Shown here piece after piece: positions 8,064 through 16,751 of a stretch of DNA of 52,068 nt. Source of the DNA: Clostridiales bacterium oral taxon 876 str. F0540 (lineage in GTDB: Bacteria > Bacillota > Clostridia > Clostridiales > Clostridiaceae). The position numbers were made by a program, and so were the translations under genes. The stretch lies in the NCBI GenBank assembly GCA_000466585.1, contig KE993504.1, positions 1 to 52,068 on the forward strand, written 5' to 3'. Below the pieces are notes generated by a model that worked only from the letters and a program-made list of their open reading frames with translations, was not told where the DNA came from and searched no databases. Position 1 is the first letter of the stretch. Every line of letters begins with the position of its first letter.

Positions 8064-8112
8064 TACTTAATTTTATATAACTTTCATTAATTGCATATGA
8101 GGTGATTTTAAT

Positions 8113-9420
8113 ATGAAAAATCAAGATGATTCTTTAGAAATTGCACTAGAAGTTGATACCGTTTATTCAGTCGGTGTTAAAGAAATAAATAACAAGTTAT
8201 CAGCTAAATTTAAAAACTTGCTTAAATTTTTAGGTCCTGCTTTTATAGTAAGTGTAGCTTATGTAGACCCCGGAAATTTTGCAACTAATATAAGCGGTGG
8301 TTCCATATTCAATTATAATCTCATATGGGTAATACTTTGGAGCAACATAATGGCAATTTTTCTTCAAATAATGTCTGCAAAGCTTGGAATAGCAACAGGA
8401 GCAAATCTTACAGAAATGTGCAGAAAAACTTTTTCTAAAAAAATAAATTGGTGCTTTTGGGTAGTGGCAGAGCTTGCTGCAATAGCAACTACCATGGCAG
8501 AATTTATTGGCGGTGCTTTAGGTCTTTATCTTTTATTTAGAATTCCTCTTCCACTTGCAGGACTATTAACAGGAATAATTACTTTTGGAATTACCTACCT
8601 TCAAAGATACGGTCAAAGAGTTGTCGAAATTATCATTACCGTACTTGTAGCTGTTATAAGTATTTCTTATGCTTTTGAGCTAATCCTTGCAAAACCGGAT
8701 TGGACTCAGGTAGGGATTCATACATTAATACCTTCTCTTCCTAATGGAAATGCTGTTTTAATAGCCGCAGGAATGCTTGGCGCTACAGTTATGCCTCATG
8801 TAATATATCTTCACTCTGAACTGGTACAAAGCAGGAATGGCAAGAAAGCATCCTTAGAGGATAAAAAGAAGCATTTAAAAATGGAAAAAATAGATGTGGT
8901 TATAGCAATGAATATTGCATTTATCGTAAATGCCGCAATGGTTATTGTATCTGCTTCTGTATTTCACAGCCAGGGACTTGTAGTAGATTCTATTGAACAG
9001 GCTCATAGATCTCTAGAACCTCTCTTAGGCTCACTATCTAGCTTTGCCTTTGGAATGGCTCTCTTAGCCTCAGGGCTTTCCTCCTCTACAGTGGGCGCAA
9101 TGGCAGGCGAAACAGTTATGGATGGTTTTGTTGATATAAAACTTTCTGCTAATGTAAAAAGACTTATAACCATGGCTCCGGCTATGCTTATACTAATAAT
9201 AGGTATAGATCCAATGAAAGCTCTGGTTTTAAGCCAGGTATGTCTAAGCTTTGCTCTTCCGATGGCAATAATTCCAATGCTCATCATTACAAGCAGAAAA
9301 GATTTGATGGGCACATTTGCAAATAAAACTTGGGTAAAAGTACTTGGAGTACTAATAACTACTATAATAGTATCACTGAATATTATGCTGCTTTACCTTA
9401 CCTTTACCGGAAGCGTGTAA
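8113..9420 (+). CDS. mntH: NRAMP-family divalent metal (Mn2+) transporter
   Basis: A proton-coupled importer of Mn2+ in the cytoplasmic membrane. The 435-residue protein has about eleven hydrophobic helices. The metal-binding TM1 motif DPGNFATN is near residue 54 and the TM6 motif MPHVIYLHSEL near residue 225; both are diagnostic of NRAMP (Met in TM6 favours Mn/Fe over Mg). The charged N-terminal 30 residues are cytoplasmic. It is divergent from mntR with a candidate operator between them. AGGTGATTTTAAT precedes the ATG, a modest site. A long bidirectional terminator follows. Confidence 0.94.
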   Translation: MKNQDDSLEIALEVDTVYSVGVKEINNKLSAKFKNLLKFLGPAFIVSVAYVDPGNFATNISGGSIFNYNLIWVILWSNIMAIFLQIMSAKLGIATGANLTEMCRKTFSKKINWCFWVVAELAAIATTMAEFIGGALGLYLLFRIPLPLAGLLTGIITFGITYLQRYGQRVVEIIITVLVAVISISYAFELILAKPDWTQVGIHTLIPSLPNGNAVLIAAGMLGATVMPHVIYLHSELVQSRNGKKASLEDKKKHLKMEKIDVVIAMNIAFIVNAAMVIVSASVFHSQGLVVDSIEQAHRSLEPLLGSLSSFAFGMALLASGLSSSTVGAMAGETVMDGFVDIKLSANVKRLITMAPAMLILIIGIDPMKALVLSQVCLSFALPMAIIPMLIITSRKDLMGTFANKTWVKVLGVLITTIIVSLNIMLLYLTFTGSV

Positions 9421-9440
9421 TATAAAATGAAAAAGCTAAA

Positions 9441-9486
9441 GTAAATATGCTATTTGAACTAGTAAAAGTTCAAATAGCATATTTAC
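9441..9486. terminator. Bidirectional terminator between mntH and lplA
   Basis: GTAAATATGCTATTTGAAC and GTTCAAATAGCATATTTAC form a perfect 19-bp hairpin with an 8-base loop between convergent genes. Confidence 0.85.
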
Positions 9487-9502
9487 CAAATAAAGCTACA
9501 GC

Positions 9503-10483
9503 CTACATCAATCCTTTTAGTATATTTTCTATTGCTGCTCCAGTAATATAATTATCAATATCAATATCTGCCAGAACACTCTTTATAGTCTCTTCATTAT
9601 GTTCTTTTCCTATCAGTAAACCTTCAAGCTCAGAAACATTAGCCTTTCCGAAGTAATCCCCAAATATCTTAATTTCAGTAATTTTTCCCTTCTCAACATT
9701 TAAATAAAACTCCAAATTTCCTCCAGAAAACTTTACTTCATTAGCTAAAGTATATTTAGGTGAATTTCCATAGTTCCACTGCCATGTATTGTATTTTTCA
9801 TCATGTATTTTTTTAATATTTCCCAAATCCTCTTCTGAAAGTTCATAAACACTATAGTTATCATTCATTGTTGATACATGTTTCATTATCATATCTTTAA
9901 ATTCTAATATAGTTATAGGTGTTTTCATATGATCACTTATATTTGTAACTCTGCTTGCTACTGACTTTACTCCTTTTCCCTCAAACTTAGCTGGTTTTAC
10001 TTTAAGCGCAGCAGATATATCATTTATTACTGAAGTAAATAGCAAGGTACCATGATGCATAACCTTATTTTTATAGCTGCACTGTGCATTTCCAGAAAAC
10101 TTTTTCCCTTCTATTGTTAAGTCATTTCTTCCGGTAAACTCTGCATTTATATCTAATTCTTTTAATACATCTATAATTGGTTGAGTAAACTTTCTGAAAT
10201 TAGTAAAGCTTTTACTATCATCTGTAGATATAAAAGTAAAATTTAGATTACCTAAATCATGAAATACGGCACCGCCTCCGGTTAATCTTCTGACTACTGG
10301 TATAGATTTTTCCTTAACATACTCATAATTAATTTCTGATAATGTATTTTGGTTTTTACCAACAATAATCGAAGGTTCATTTCTCCATAACATAAATACA
10401 TCTTCATTAAAGTTTTTCAATAAATATTCTTCAGTGGCTAAGTTAAAATAAGGATTAGTTAGATTATTATCAATAAACAGCAT
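9503..10483 (-). CDS. lplA: Lipoate-protein ligase A
   Basis: Activates lipoate with ATP and transfers it to lipoyl-domain lysines such as that of GcvH. The 326-residue protein shows the LplA landmarks: NLATEEYLL near residue 14, WRNEPSIIVGKNQN near 35, RRLTGGGAVFHDLGNLNF near 70 (lipoyl-AMP binding), KFSGNAQ near 130, and an accessory C-terminal domain. I chose the inner ATG, preceded by GGGAGGGG; five extra codons upstream have no site. It diverges from the glycine cleavage operon, whose GcvH is its likely substrate. That link is inferred from position and known function. Confidence 0.93.
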   Translation of the reverse strand: MLFIDNNLTNPYFNLATEEYLLKNFNEDVFMLWRNEPSIIVGKNQNTLSEINYEYVKEKSIPVVRRLTGGGAVFHDLGNLNFTFISTDDSKSFTNFRKFTQPIIDVLKELDINAEFTGRNDLTIEGKKFSGNAQCSYKNKVMHHGTLLFTSVINDISAALKVKPAKFEGKGVKSVASRVTNISDHMKTPITILEFKDMIMKHVSTMNDNYSVYELSEEDLGNIKKIHDEKYNTWQWNYGNSPKYTLANEVKFSGGNLEFYLNVEKGKITEIKIFGDYFGKANVSELEGLLIGKEHNEETIKSVLADIDIDNYITGAAIENILKGLM

Positions 10484-10646
10484 GTCTACCCCTCCCATAT
10501 ATCAGTTGCTGAAATTATAAGAAAATAATATCAAATATAATTTTTATATACAATGTCATATTATGAGTATTTATGAACTATTATGATATACAATAAATGC
10601 CCATTGAACTATTTAATTGTTAAATAAATAATTAAATCACATGTAA
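10484..10646. other. AT-rich gap upstream of lplA and the gcv promoter
   Basis: Very AT-rich, stop-filled, no ORF. It should hold the lplA promoter (minus strand), but I cannot pick one box pair with confidence. Confidence 0.4.
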
Positions 10647-10675
10647 TTGACACAATATTAGGAATATAATATCAT
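10647..10675 (+). promoter_or_regulatory. Candidate sigma-A promoter of the gcv operon
   Basis: TTGACA (10647-10652), 17 bases, then TATCAT (10670-10675). It lies about 40 bases before the first riboswitch aptamer. Other TATAAT-like boxes nearby have worse spacing. Confidence 0.5.
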
Positions 10676-10713
10676 ATAATTATAAGATATATATTATAAA
10701 CTAAATACTGTCA

Positions 10714-10890
10714 AATGACGCTAACGGGAGATATCACTTTGTGGTAGCCGAAGAAGCAATAAATTATTTCCGATTAATTTAGAAACTTTCAGGCAAAATT
10801 ACCGTTGACTGATGAAACTCTGGAAAGTCCCACATGGGCGCCGAAGAAGAAAAACATTTTATTATGTTAAAACTTTCAGGTAAACATACA
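10714..10890 (+). ncRNA. Tandem glycine riboswitch (gcvT motif, two aptamers)
   Basis: Two consecutive aptamers with the conserved glycine-riboswitch strings. Aptamer 1 holds ACGGGAGATATCAC, GTAGCCGAAGAAGCAA and AACTTTCAGGCAAAA, ending with ACCG near 10805. Aptamer 2 holds ACTCTGGAAAGTCCCACATG, GGCGCCGAAGAAGAAAA and AACTTTCAGGTAAACA, ending in CAGAG near 10890. The short linker between them is typical of the tandem form. It sits in the gcvT leader, and glycine binding is expected to turn the operon on. Confidence 0.96.
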
Positions 10891-10939
10891 GAGATATGAA
10901 GGTGCATAGCATTGCTATTTCTTTCATATCTCTTTTTTT
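10891..10939 (+). terminator. Riboswitch expression platform (intrinsic terminator)
   Basis: GAGATATGAA (10891-10900) pairs with TTCATATCTC (10923-10932), with an inner ATAGC/GCTAT stem, then TTTTTTT. The 5' arm overlaps the closing strand of aptamer 2, so ligand-stabilised aptamer and terminator should exclude each other, giving an ON switch. Confidence 0.85.
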
Positions 10940-10964
10940 ATTTTTTAAAAGGGGGGAATTATAA

Positions 10965-12071
10965 ATGGACAATTTAAAGAAAACCAGACTCTATGATGAC
11001 CACATTAAATATGGAGGAAAACTCATAGAATTTGCAGGATGGATGCTTCCGGTGCAATATGAAGGCATAATCGAAGAACATGAAGCTGTAAGAAATGCTG
11101 CCGGATTATTTGATGTTTCTCACATGGGCGAGATAAAAGCAACAGGTAAAGATGCTTTTAATTTTGTTCAAAACTTAGTTACCAATGATATAAGTGTACT
11201 TGAAGATAATCAAGTTATTTATACGCTTATGTGCTATGAAAATGGCGGTGTAGTTGATGACCTTTTAGTTTACAAATTTAATGAAGAAGATTACCTCTTA
11301 GTTATTAACGCAAGCAATGTAGAAAAAGACTTTCAATGGATGCTTGAAAATAAATCAAATTATGAAGTAGAGCTTAAAAATATTTCTGAGGAAATTTCTG
11401 AAGTTGCACTTCAGGGACCAAAAGCACAGAAAATACTTCAAACTCTAACTGCTTTTAATTTAGATGATATTAAATTTTTCTACTGCAGAAGAGATGTAGT
11501 TATTGATGGCATCAAATGCCTTGTTTCAAGAACAGGCTATACAGGAGAAGATGGTTTTGAGATTTATACCAATAACGAAGATATAACAAAAATCTGGAAT
11601 AGCATACTAGAAGCCGGAAAAACTTATGGAGTTAAACCTGCCGGTCTTGGATGCAGAGATACTTTAAGATTTGAGGCTGCTCTTCCTCTGTACGGTAATG
11701 AAATATCAAAAGACATAACTCCACTGGAAGCAGGCCTAGGATTTTTCGTAAAGCTAAATAAGGAAAGCTTTATAGGAAAAGAAGCTCTGGTAAGACAAAA
11801 AGAAGAAGGCTTAAAAAGAAAGCTTGTTGGCTTTGAAATGACCGAAAGAGGTATTCCAAGACACGGTTATGAAGTTACTGCTAATGGAGAAAACATTGGT
11901 TTTGTTACTACAGGCTATATGTCTCCAACTCTTAAGAAGAATATTGGTCTAGCTCTCATTGATTCTAAATATACTGAACTTGGAACTGAAATAGATATAT
12001 TAATTAGAAATAAATCGGTAAAAGCAAAAGTAATTAGTAAAAAATTCTATAGCAAAAATTATAAAAAATAA
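10965..12071 (+). CDS. gcvT: Glycine cleavage system T protein (aminomethyltransferase)
   Basis: Transfers the methylene group from aminomethyl-lipoyl-GcvH to tetrahydrofolate, releasing ammonia. The 368-residue length is standard. Seen: EFAGWMLPVQYEGIIEEHEAVR near residue 24 (folate-domain start), GLFDVSHMGEI near 46, SRTGYTGEDGFEIY near 188 and AGLGCRDTLRFEA near 225, with the C-terminal barrel domain complete. A GGGGGG-type site precedes the ATG. First gene of the gcv operon, under the glycine riboswitch. Confidence 0.97.
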   Translation: MDNLKKTRLYDDHIKYGGKLIEFAGWMLPVQYEGIIEEHEAVRNAAGLFDVSHMGEIKATGKDAFNFVQNLVTNDISVLEDNQVIYTLMCYENGGVVDDLLVYKFNEEDYLLVINASNVEKDFQWMLENKSNYEVELKNISEEISEVALQGPKAQKILQTLTAFNLDDIKFFYCRRDVVIDGIKCLVSRTGYTGEDGFEIYTNNEDITKIWNSILEAGKTYGVKPAGLGCRDTLRFEAALPLYGNEISKDITPLEAGLGFFVKLNKESFIGKEALVRQKEEGLKRKLVGFEMTERGIPRHGYEVTANGENIGFVTTGYMSPTLKKNIGLALIDSKYTELGTEIDILIRNKSVKAKVISKKFYSKNYKK

Positions 12072-12092
12072 ATTTATAGGGGGAATTTTATT

Positions 12093-12476
12093 ATGAAAAT
12101 ACTAAAAAACTTACTTTACACAAAAGAGCATGAATGGATAAAGGTTGAAGGAGACAAAGCTTACATTGGCATTACTGATTTTGCTCAGCACGCACTAGGA
12201 AGCATTGTTTATGTTGAATTGCCGGAAATAGATTCAGAATTAAGTGTTGGAGATACGTTAGGTACTGTAGAATCAGTTAAAGCTGCTTCTGATATATTTA
12301 TTCCTCTAGATGGCAAGGTAGTTGAGGTTAATGAAGCTATAGTAGACGAACCAGCTTTAGTAAATGAAGATGCTTTTGAAAATTGGATGGTTGCTATTGA
12401 AATGACGGATAAATCCCAACTTGAGAGCTTATTATCACCGGAAGCTTATGAAGAGCTCTGCAAAGAAGGTGAATAG
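12093..12476 (+). CDS. gcvH: Glycine cleavage system H protein (lipoyl carrier)
   Basis: A small lipoyl protein that shuttles the aminomethyl intermediate between P, T and L proteins. It has 127 residues; the lipoylated lysine is K63 in GTVESVKAASDIF. YTKEHEWIKVEGDKAYIGIT near the N terminus and the conserved ENWMVAIEM tail are typical. A GGGGG site precedes the ATG. It lies 21 bases after gcvT and one base before gcvPA. Confidence 0.97.
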   Translation: MKILKNLLYTKEHEWIKVEGDKAYIGITDFAQHALGSIVYVELPEIDSELSVGDTLGTVESVKAASDIFIPLDGKVVEVNEAIVDEPALVNEDAFENWMVAIEMTDKSQLESLLSPEAYEELCKEGE

Positions 12477-12477
12477 T

Positions 12478-13818
12478 ATGTTTCCTTATATACCAAACAC
12501 TGATTCAGATCAAAAGAAAATGCTTGAAAGTATTGGTATAAAAAGCACAGATGAACTATTTAAAGATATACCCGAAAACCTTCAGCTTAATAGAAGATTA
12601 AATATTAATAAACCTATGTCAGAGCTTGAAGTAAGTAGAGATTTGAAAAATTTATCAGATAAAAATCTTAATAACGAAGATTTAATATGCTTTCTTGGAG
12701 CAGGAGCTTATGACCACTATATTCCATCAGTTGTAAAACATATTACTTCAAGATCAGAGTTTTATACTGCTTATACTCCTTATCAGCCGGAAATAAGCCA
12801 AGGCACTCTTCAAGCTATTTTTGAATATCAGACAATGATTGCTGAACTTACAGGTATGGAAGTTTCCAATGCTTCTATGTATGATGGTGCAACAGCCTGT
12901 GCTGAGGCGGCAATGATTTCTATGGAAAATACAAAGAGAAAGAATATAGTAGTTTCTAAAACTGTTCATCCTGATACTAGAAAGGTACTAGATACCTACA
13001 TTAAATTCCATGGAGGAACAATTATTGAAGTTGACTCGAAGGATGGAGAAACTAATGTAGAACAATTACAAACCGTAGTTGATAAAAATACTGCAGCAGT
13101 TATTGTTCAAAATCCTAACTTCTTTGGAATAGTTGAAAACTTAACAGAAGTTGAAAAAATAGTTCATTCAAATAAATCAATCTTTATAATGAGCGTTGAT
13201 CCAATATCTCTAGGCATCTTAAAAACCCCCGGTGAAATTGGGGCAGATATTGTTGTAGGCGAAGGCCAATCCTTAGGGAATGCCATGAACTTTGGCGGTC
13301 CATATTTAGGCTTTATGGCTTCTACTGCAAAGCTTATGAGAAAAATGCCCGGCAGAATTGTTGGCCAGACAGAGGATGTAGATGGAAAGCGTGCTTTTGT
13401 TTTAACTCTCCAGGCCAGAGAGCAGCATATAAGAAGGCAAAAGGCAACCTCAAATATCTGCTCAAATCAATCTCTTAATGCCCTTGCTGCTGCAGTTTAT
13501 ATGTCTGTTATGGGTAAAGAAGGTATTAAGGAAGCTGCTTTGCAAAGCTTGAAAAAATCTCACTATGCATACAATCAGCTAATAAAATCCGGAACCTGCA
13601 AACCTGTATTTAATAAACCATTTTTTAAAGAGTTTGTAGTAGAAACTGTTCTGGATTCAGATAAAGTTAATGATGAGCTTCTGCAGTCAGGCATTTTAGG
13701 TGGTTATTCCTTAGAAAAAGATTATTCTGAACTTAAAAATTCTCTTTTATTCTGCGTAACTGAAAAGAGAAGCAAAGAAGAAATTGATAAATTAGTTAAG
13801 CTTATGGAGGTGATGTAG
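12478..13818 (+). CDS. gcvPA: Glycine dehydrogenase (decarboxylating) subunit 1
   Basis: The N-terminal half of the split P protein; with GcvPB it decarboxylates glycine and loads GcvH. The ATG one base after the gcvH stop is preceded by GAAGGTG inside gcvH and opens MFPYIPNTDSDQKKML, the family's standard N terminus; a longer reading would run into gcvH. At 446 residues the length is normal. AGAYDHYIPSVV near 75, YTPYQPEISQGTLQ near 100 and LTGMEVSNASMYDGATA near 125 are family motifs. This chain lacks the PLP lysine, as expected. Confidence 0.96.
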   Translation: MFPYIPNTDSDQKKMLESIGIKSTDELFKDIPENLQLNRRLNINKPMSELEVSRDLKNLSDKNLNNEDLICFLGAGAYDHYIPSVVKHITSRSEFYTAYTPYQPEISQGTLQAIFEYQTMIAELTGMEVSNASMYDGATACAEAAMISMENTKRKNIVVSKTVHPDTRKVLDTYIKFHGGTIIEVDSKDGETNVEQLQTVVDKNTAAVIVQNPNFFGIVENLTEVEKIVHSNKSIFIMSVDPISLGILKTPGEIGADIVVGEGQSLGNAMNFGGPYLGFMASTAKLMRKMPGRIVGQTEDVDGKRAFVLTLQAREQHIRRQKATSNICSNQSLNALAAAVYMSVMGKEGIKEAALQSLKKSHYAYNQLIKSGTCKPVFNKPFFKEFVVETVLDSDKVNDELLQSGILGGYSLEKDYSELKNSLLFCVTEKRSKEEIDKLVKLMEVM

Positions 13819-13819
13819 C

Positions 13820-15271
13820 ATGAAGGAATACAGTAAGTTAATATTTGAACTATCAAAAGAAGGCAGAAGAGCCTATACACTTCCAAGCTGTGATGTACCT
13901 GAATGCTGCGAAGAAGACTTGATTCCAAGCGAGCTTCTTAGAAAAAGAGATTTAAAGCTTCCTGAAGTAAGTGAGGTTGATGTGATAAGGCATTATACTC
14001 TGCTTTCAAACAAAAACTACGGTGTTGATTCAGGATTTTATCCACTAGGCTCCTGTACTATGAAATACAATCCCAAAATCAATGAAGATATGGCATCAGA
14101 TCCTCACTTTGCAAATATTCATCCCTATCAGCCTGAAGAAACTACTCAAGGCTCCCTTGAGCTTATGTATAATTTACAGCTGAAACTATCAGAAATAGTG
14201 GGAATGGATGGATTTACACTTCAACCGGCAGCAGGAGCTCATGGAGAGCTTACCGGTCTTATGATAATGAAAGCTTATCATGAAAGCAGAGGCGACTTTA
14301 ACAGAAATAAAATAATAGTTCCGGATTCTGCTCATGGAACAAACCCTGCAAGCGCTGCGGTTGCTGGCTATGAGGTTATAGAAATAAAATCTGATGAAAA
14401 AGGTGCAGTTGATTTAGAAAATCTAAAGGCTGTTTTAGGCGATGATACAGCAGGACTTATGCTTACCAACCCAAGCACCCTAGGCCTTTTTGAAACAAAT
14501 ATAAGTGAAATATCAAAGCTGGTTCATGAAGCCGGCGGCCTATTATACTATGATGGAGCAAATACAAATGCAATCATGGGCATTACAAGACCCGGAGATA
14601 TGGGTTTTGATATTGTTCATCTAAATCTTCACAAGACCTTTACAACTCCTCATGGAGGCGGAGGTCCCGGAAGCGGTCCTGTTGGAGTTAAGGAAAAGCT
14701 TATACCTTATCTTCCTGTACCTGTTATTGAAAAATCAGAGGATGAATTTATATTGAATTATAATAAACCTCAGTCTATAGGAAAAATCAAAAGCTTTTAT
14801 GGAAACTTTGGAATGCTTGTAAGAGCATACACTTATATCCTCACTATGGGTGCTGAGGGTCTTAAAAAAGTTAGTGAAACTGCAGTTTTAAACGCTAATT
14901 ATATGAAAGAAAAGCTTAAGGATTATTATGTAGCCTTAGATACAGTTTGTAAGCATGAATTTGTTTTAGGCGGGCTCAAAGAATACGGCAGCGGAATATC
15001 TACCCTGGATGTAGCTAAAAGACTTATAGATTATGGCTATCATCCTCCAACAATATACTTCCCTCTAATTGTTGATAACGCAATTATGGTAGAGCCTACA
15101 GAGACTGAAAGCGTTGAAACTTTGGACGCATTTATAGATGCTATGATAAAAATTGCAAAAGAGGCAGTAGGAAATCCGGAGCTTCTAAAAAATGCGCCTT
15201 ATAATACACCTGTCAGAAGAGTAGATGAGGTTAAGGCTGCAAGAACTCCTGTACTAAAGTGGGAGGGTTAA
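13820..15271 (+). CDS. gcvPB: Glycine dehydrogenase (decarboxylating) subunit 2
   Basis: The catalytic half of the split P protein; it carries pyridoxal phosphate on K272 in the LNLHKTFTTPHGGGGPGSGP segment. The 483-residue length is standard. GSCTMKYNPKINE near residue 78, LQPAAGAHGELTGLM near 134 and DSAHGTNPASAA near 169 are clear family motifs. GGAGGTG near the end of gcvPA serves as its ribosome binding site, so the two subunits are translationally close. P-protein split into two genes is the usual arrangement in Firmicutes. Confidence 0.97.
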   Translation: MKEYSKLIFELSKEGRRAYTLPSCDVPECCEEDLIPSELLRKRDLKLPEVSEVDVIRHYTLLSNKNYGVDSGFYPLGSCTMKYNPKINEDMASDPHFANIHPYQPEETTQGSLELMYNLQLKLSEIVGMDGFTLQPAAGAHGELTGLMIMKAYHESRGDFNRNKIIVPDSAHGTNPASAAVAGYEVIEIKSDEKGAVDLENLKAVLGDDTAGLMLTNPSTLGLFETNISEISKLVHEAGGLLYYDGANTNAIMGITRPGDMGFDIVHLNLHKTFTTPHGGGGPGSGPVGVKEKLIPYLPVPVIEKSEDEFILNYNKPQSIGKIKSFYGNFGMLVRAYTYILTMGAEGLKKVSETAVLNANYMKEKLKDYYVALDTVCKHEFVLGGLKEYGSGISTLDVAKRLIDYGYHPPTIYFPLIVDNAIMVEPTETESVETLDAFIDAMIKIAKEAVGNPELLKNAPYNTPVRRVDEVKAARTPVLKWEG

Positions 15272-15274
15272 CTA

Positions 15275-16669
15275 ATGGATAAAGATTTAATAGTAATCGG
15301 AGGAGGCCCCGGTGGATATGTAGCCGCAATCAGGGCTGCTCAGCTTGGTGCAAAGGTATGTTTAATAGAAAAAGATAAATTAGGCGGAACTTGCTTAAAT
15401 AGAGGCTGCATTCCGACTAAAGTGCTTTATAGGAACGCAGAAATATTAAATACTTTAGGACATATAAATGACTTTGGAATAAGTATTAATGATTTTAGTA
15501 TTGATATTGAAAAAATACACTGCAGAAAGCAGTGCATAATTGACCAGCTTGTAGGTGGAGTTGCTCAGCTTCTAAAGGCTAATAGTGTTGAAGTAATATA
15601 CGGTAAAGCAATATTTAAAGATAAGAATACTGTTTCAATAACTTGTGAAGACGGCACTAATAAAGAAGTATCCTCAAACAACATTATAGTTGCTACAGGA
15701 TCTATCCCTTCTGTTCCTCCAATTAATGGAGCAGATCTAGAAGGAATTTATTCAAGCGAAGATATATTAAATTTTGAAAGCCTGCCGAAATCTCTTATAG
15801 TTATTGGCGGCGGTGTAGTCGGCATGGAACTTGCCTGTATATTCAATGCTATGGGAACAAAAGTAACTGTAGTTGAGTATATGCCTAATATCCTGGGACA
15901 AATAGACAGTGATATTACAAAGAGACTTGCAGTATCATTAAAGAAAAAAGATATAGATATTAATCTTTCAACAAAGGTAACTAAAATTGAAAGAAGCTCT
16001 GAGGGATATATAGTTTATGGAGAAGGTAAGAAAGGAGAACTTAAAGTTGAGGCAGAAAAGCTTCTTCTCTCGGCCGGAAGAACTCCATCAGTAAACGGAC
16101 TTAACCTTGAAGGCATTGGCGTTGATTTTGACAGAAAAGGAATTAAGGTAGATTCTAATTATGAGACAAATCTTAAAGGAATTTACGCTATTGGTGATGT
16201 AAACGGAAAAATAATGCTGGCTCATGCAGCCTCTCATCAGGGTATGCTTGCAGCTGAAAAAATTATGGGGCTGAATGCTTCGGCTTTAACTCATATAGTA
16301 CCAAGCTGTGTATTCGTATTTCCTGAGATTGCATCTGTTGGTATAACTGAAGATGAAGCTAAAAAAGAAGGTATACCTTATAAGACAAGCAAATTTATGT
16401 TTGGAGCTAACGGCAAAGCTCTTGCTCTTGGAGAAGGTGAAGGTTTTATTAAGGTTATAGCCCGAGATGACTCAATTATAGGAGTTCATATTATGGGCCC
16501 TCATGCATCAGATTTGATACATGAAGGTACCTTGGCTATTACTCACAATATGAAGATTGACGATATTAAAAATACTATTCATGCTCATCCTACTCTTTCC
16601 GAAGCTTTTTCTGAAGCTGTAATGGGAATTGCAGGAGAAGCTATTCACTTAGTTCCTATAAAAAGATAA
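15275..16669 (+). CDS. lpdA: Dihydrolipoyl dehydrogenase (L protein)
   Basis: Reoxidises dihydrolipoyl-GcvH, passing electrons to NAD+ through FAD. The 464-residue protein has the FAD site GGGPGGYVAAIRAAQLG at the N terminus, the redox disulfide C40/C45 in GGTCLNRGCIPTK, a second nucleotide site (VIGGGVVGMELA near 178), the FAD motif YAIGDV near 310, and the active-site His-Glu (HAHPTLSEAF near 440). No N-terminal lipoyl domain is present, unlike some pyruvate-dehydrogenase-linked forms. Its place in the gcv operon shows it serves glycine cleavage. Confidence 0.96.
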   Translation: MDKDLIVIGGGPGGYVAAIRAAQLGAKVCLIEKDKLGGTCLNRGCIPTKVLYRNAEILNTLGHINDFGISINDFSIDIEKIHCRKQCIIDQLVGGVAQLLKANSVEVIYGKAIFKDKNTVSITCEDGTNKEVSSNNIIVATGSIPSVPPINGADLEGIYSSEDILNFESLPKSLIVIGGGVVGMELACIFNAMGTKVTVVEYMPNILGQIDSDITKRLAVSLKKKDIDINLSTKVTKIERSSEGYIVYGEGKKGELKVEAEKLLLSAGRTPSVNGLNLEGIGVDFDRKGIKVDSNYETNLKGIYAIGDVNGKIMLAHAASHQGMLAAEKIMGLNASALTHIVPSCVFVFPEIASVGITEDEAKKEGIPYKTSKFMFGANGKALALGEGEGFIKVIARDDSIIGVHIMGPHASDLIHEGTLAITHNMKIDDIKNTIHAHPTLSEAFSEAVMGIAGEAIHLVPIKR

Positions 16670-16751
16670 AGCTAATAAGGTGGCAAGGCAGCAAAAAAAA
16701 TGTTATCTTTGCCACTCAATTTTATTATTTATAACAAAGGAGATACAAATT

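Noticed and set aside
10705..10940. T-box leader
   Set aside because: The conserved strings are those of the glycine aptamer; no T-box AGGGTGGNACCGCG sequence is present.
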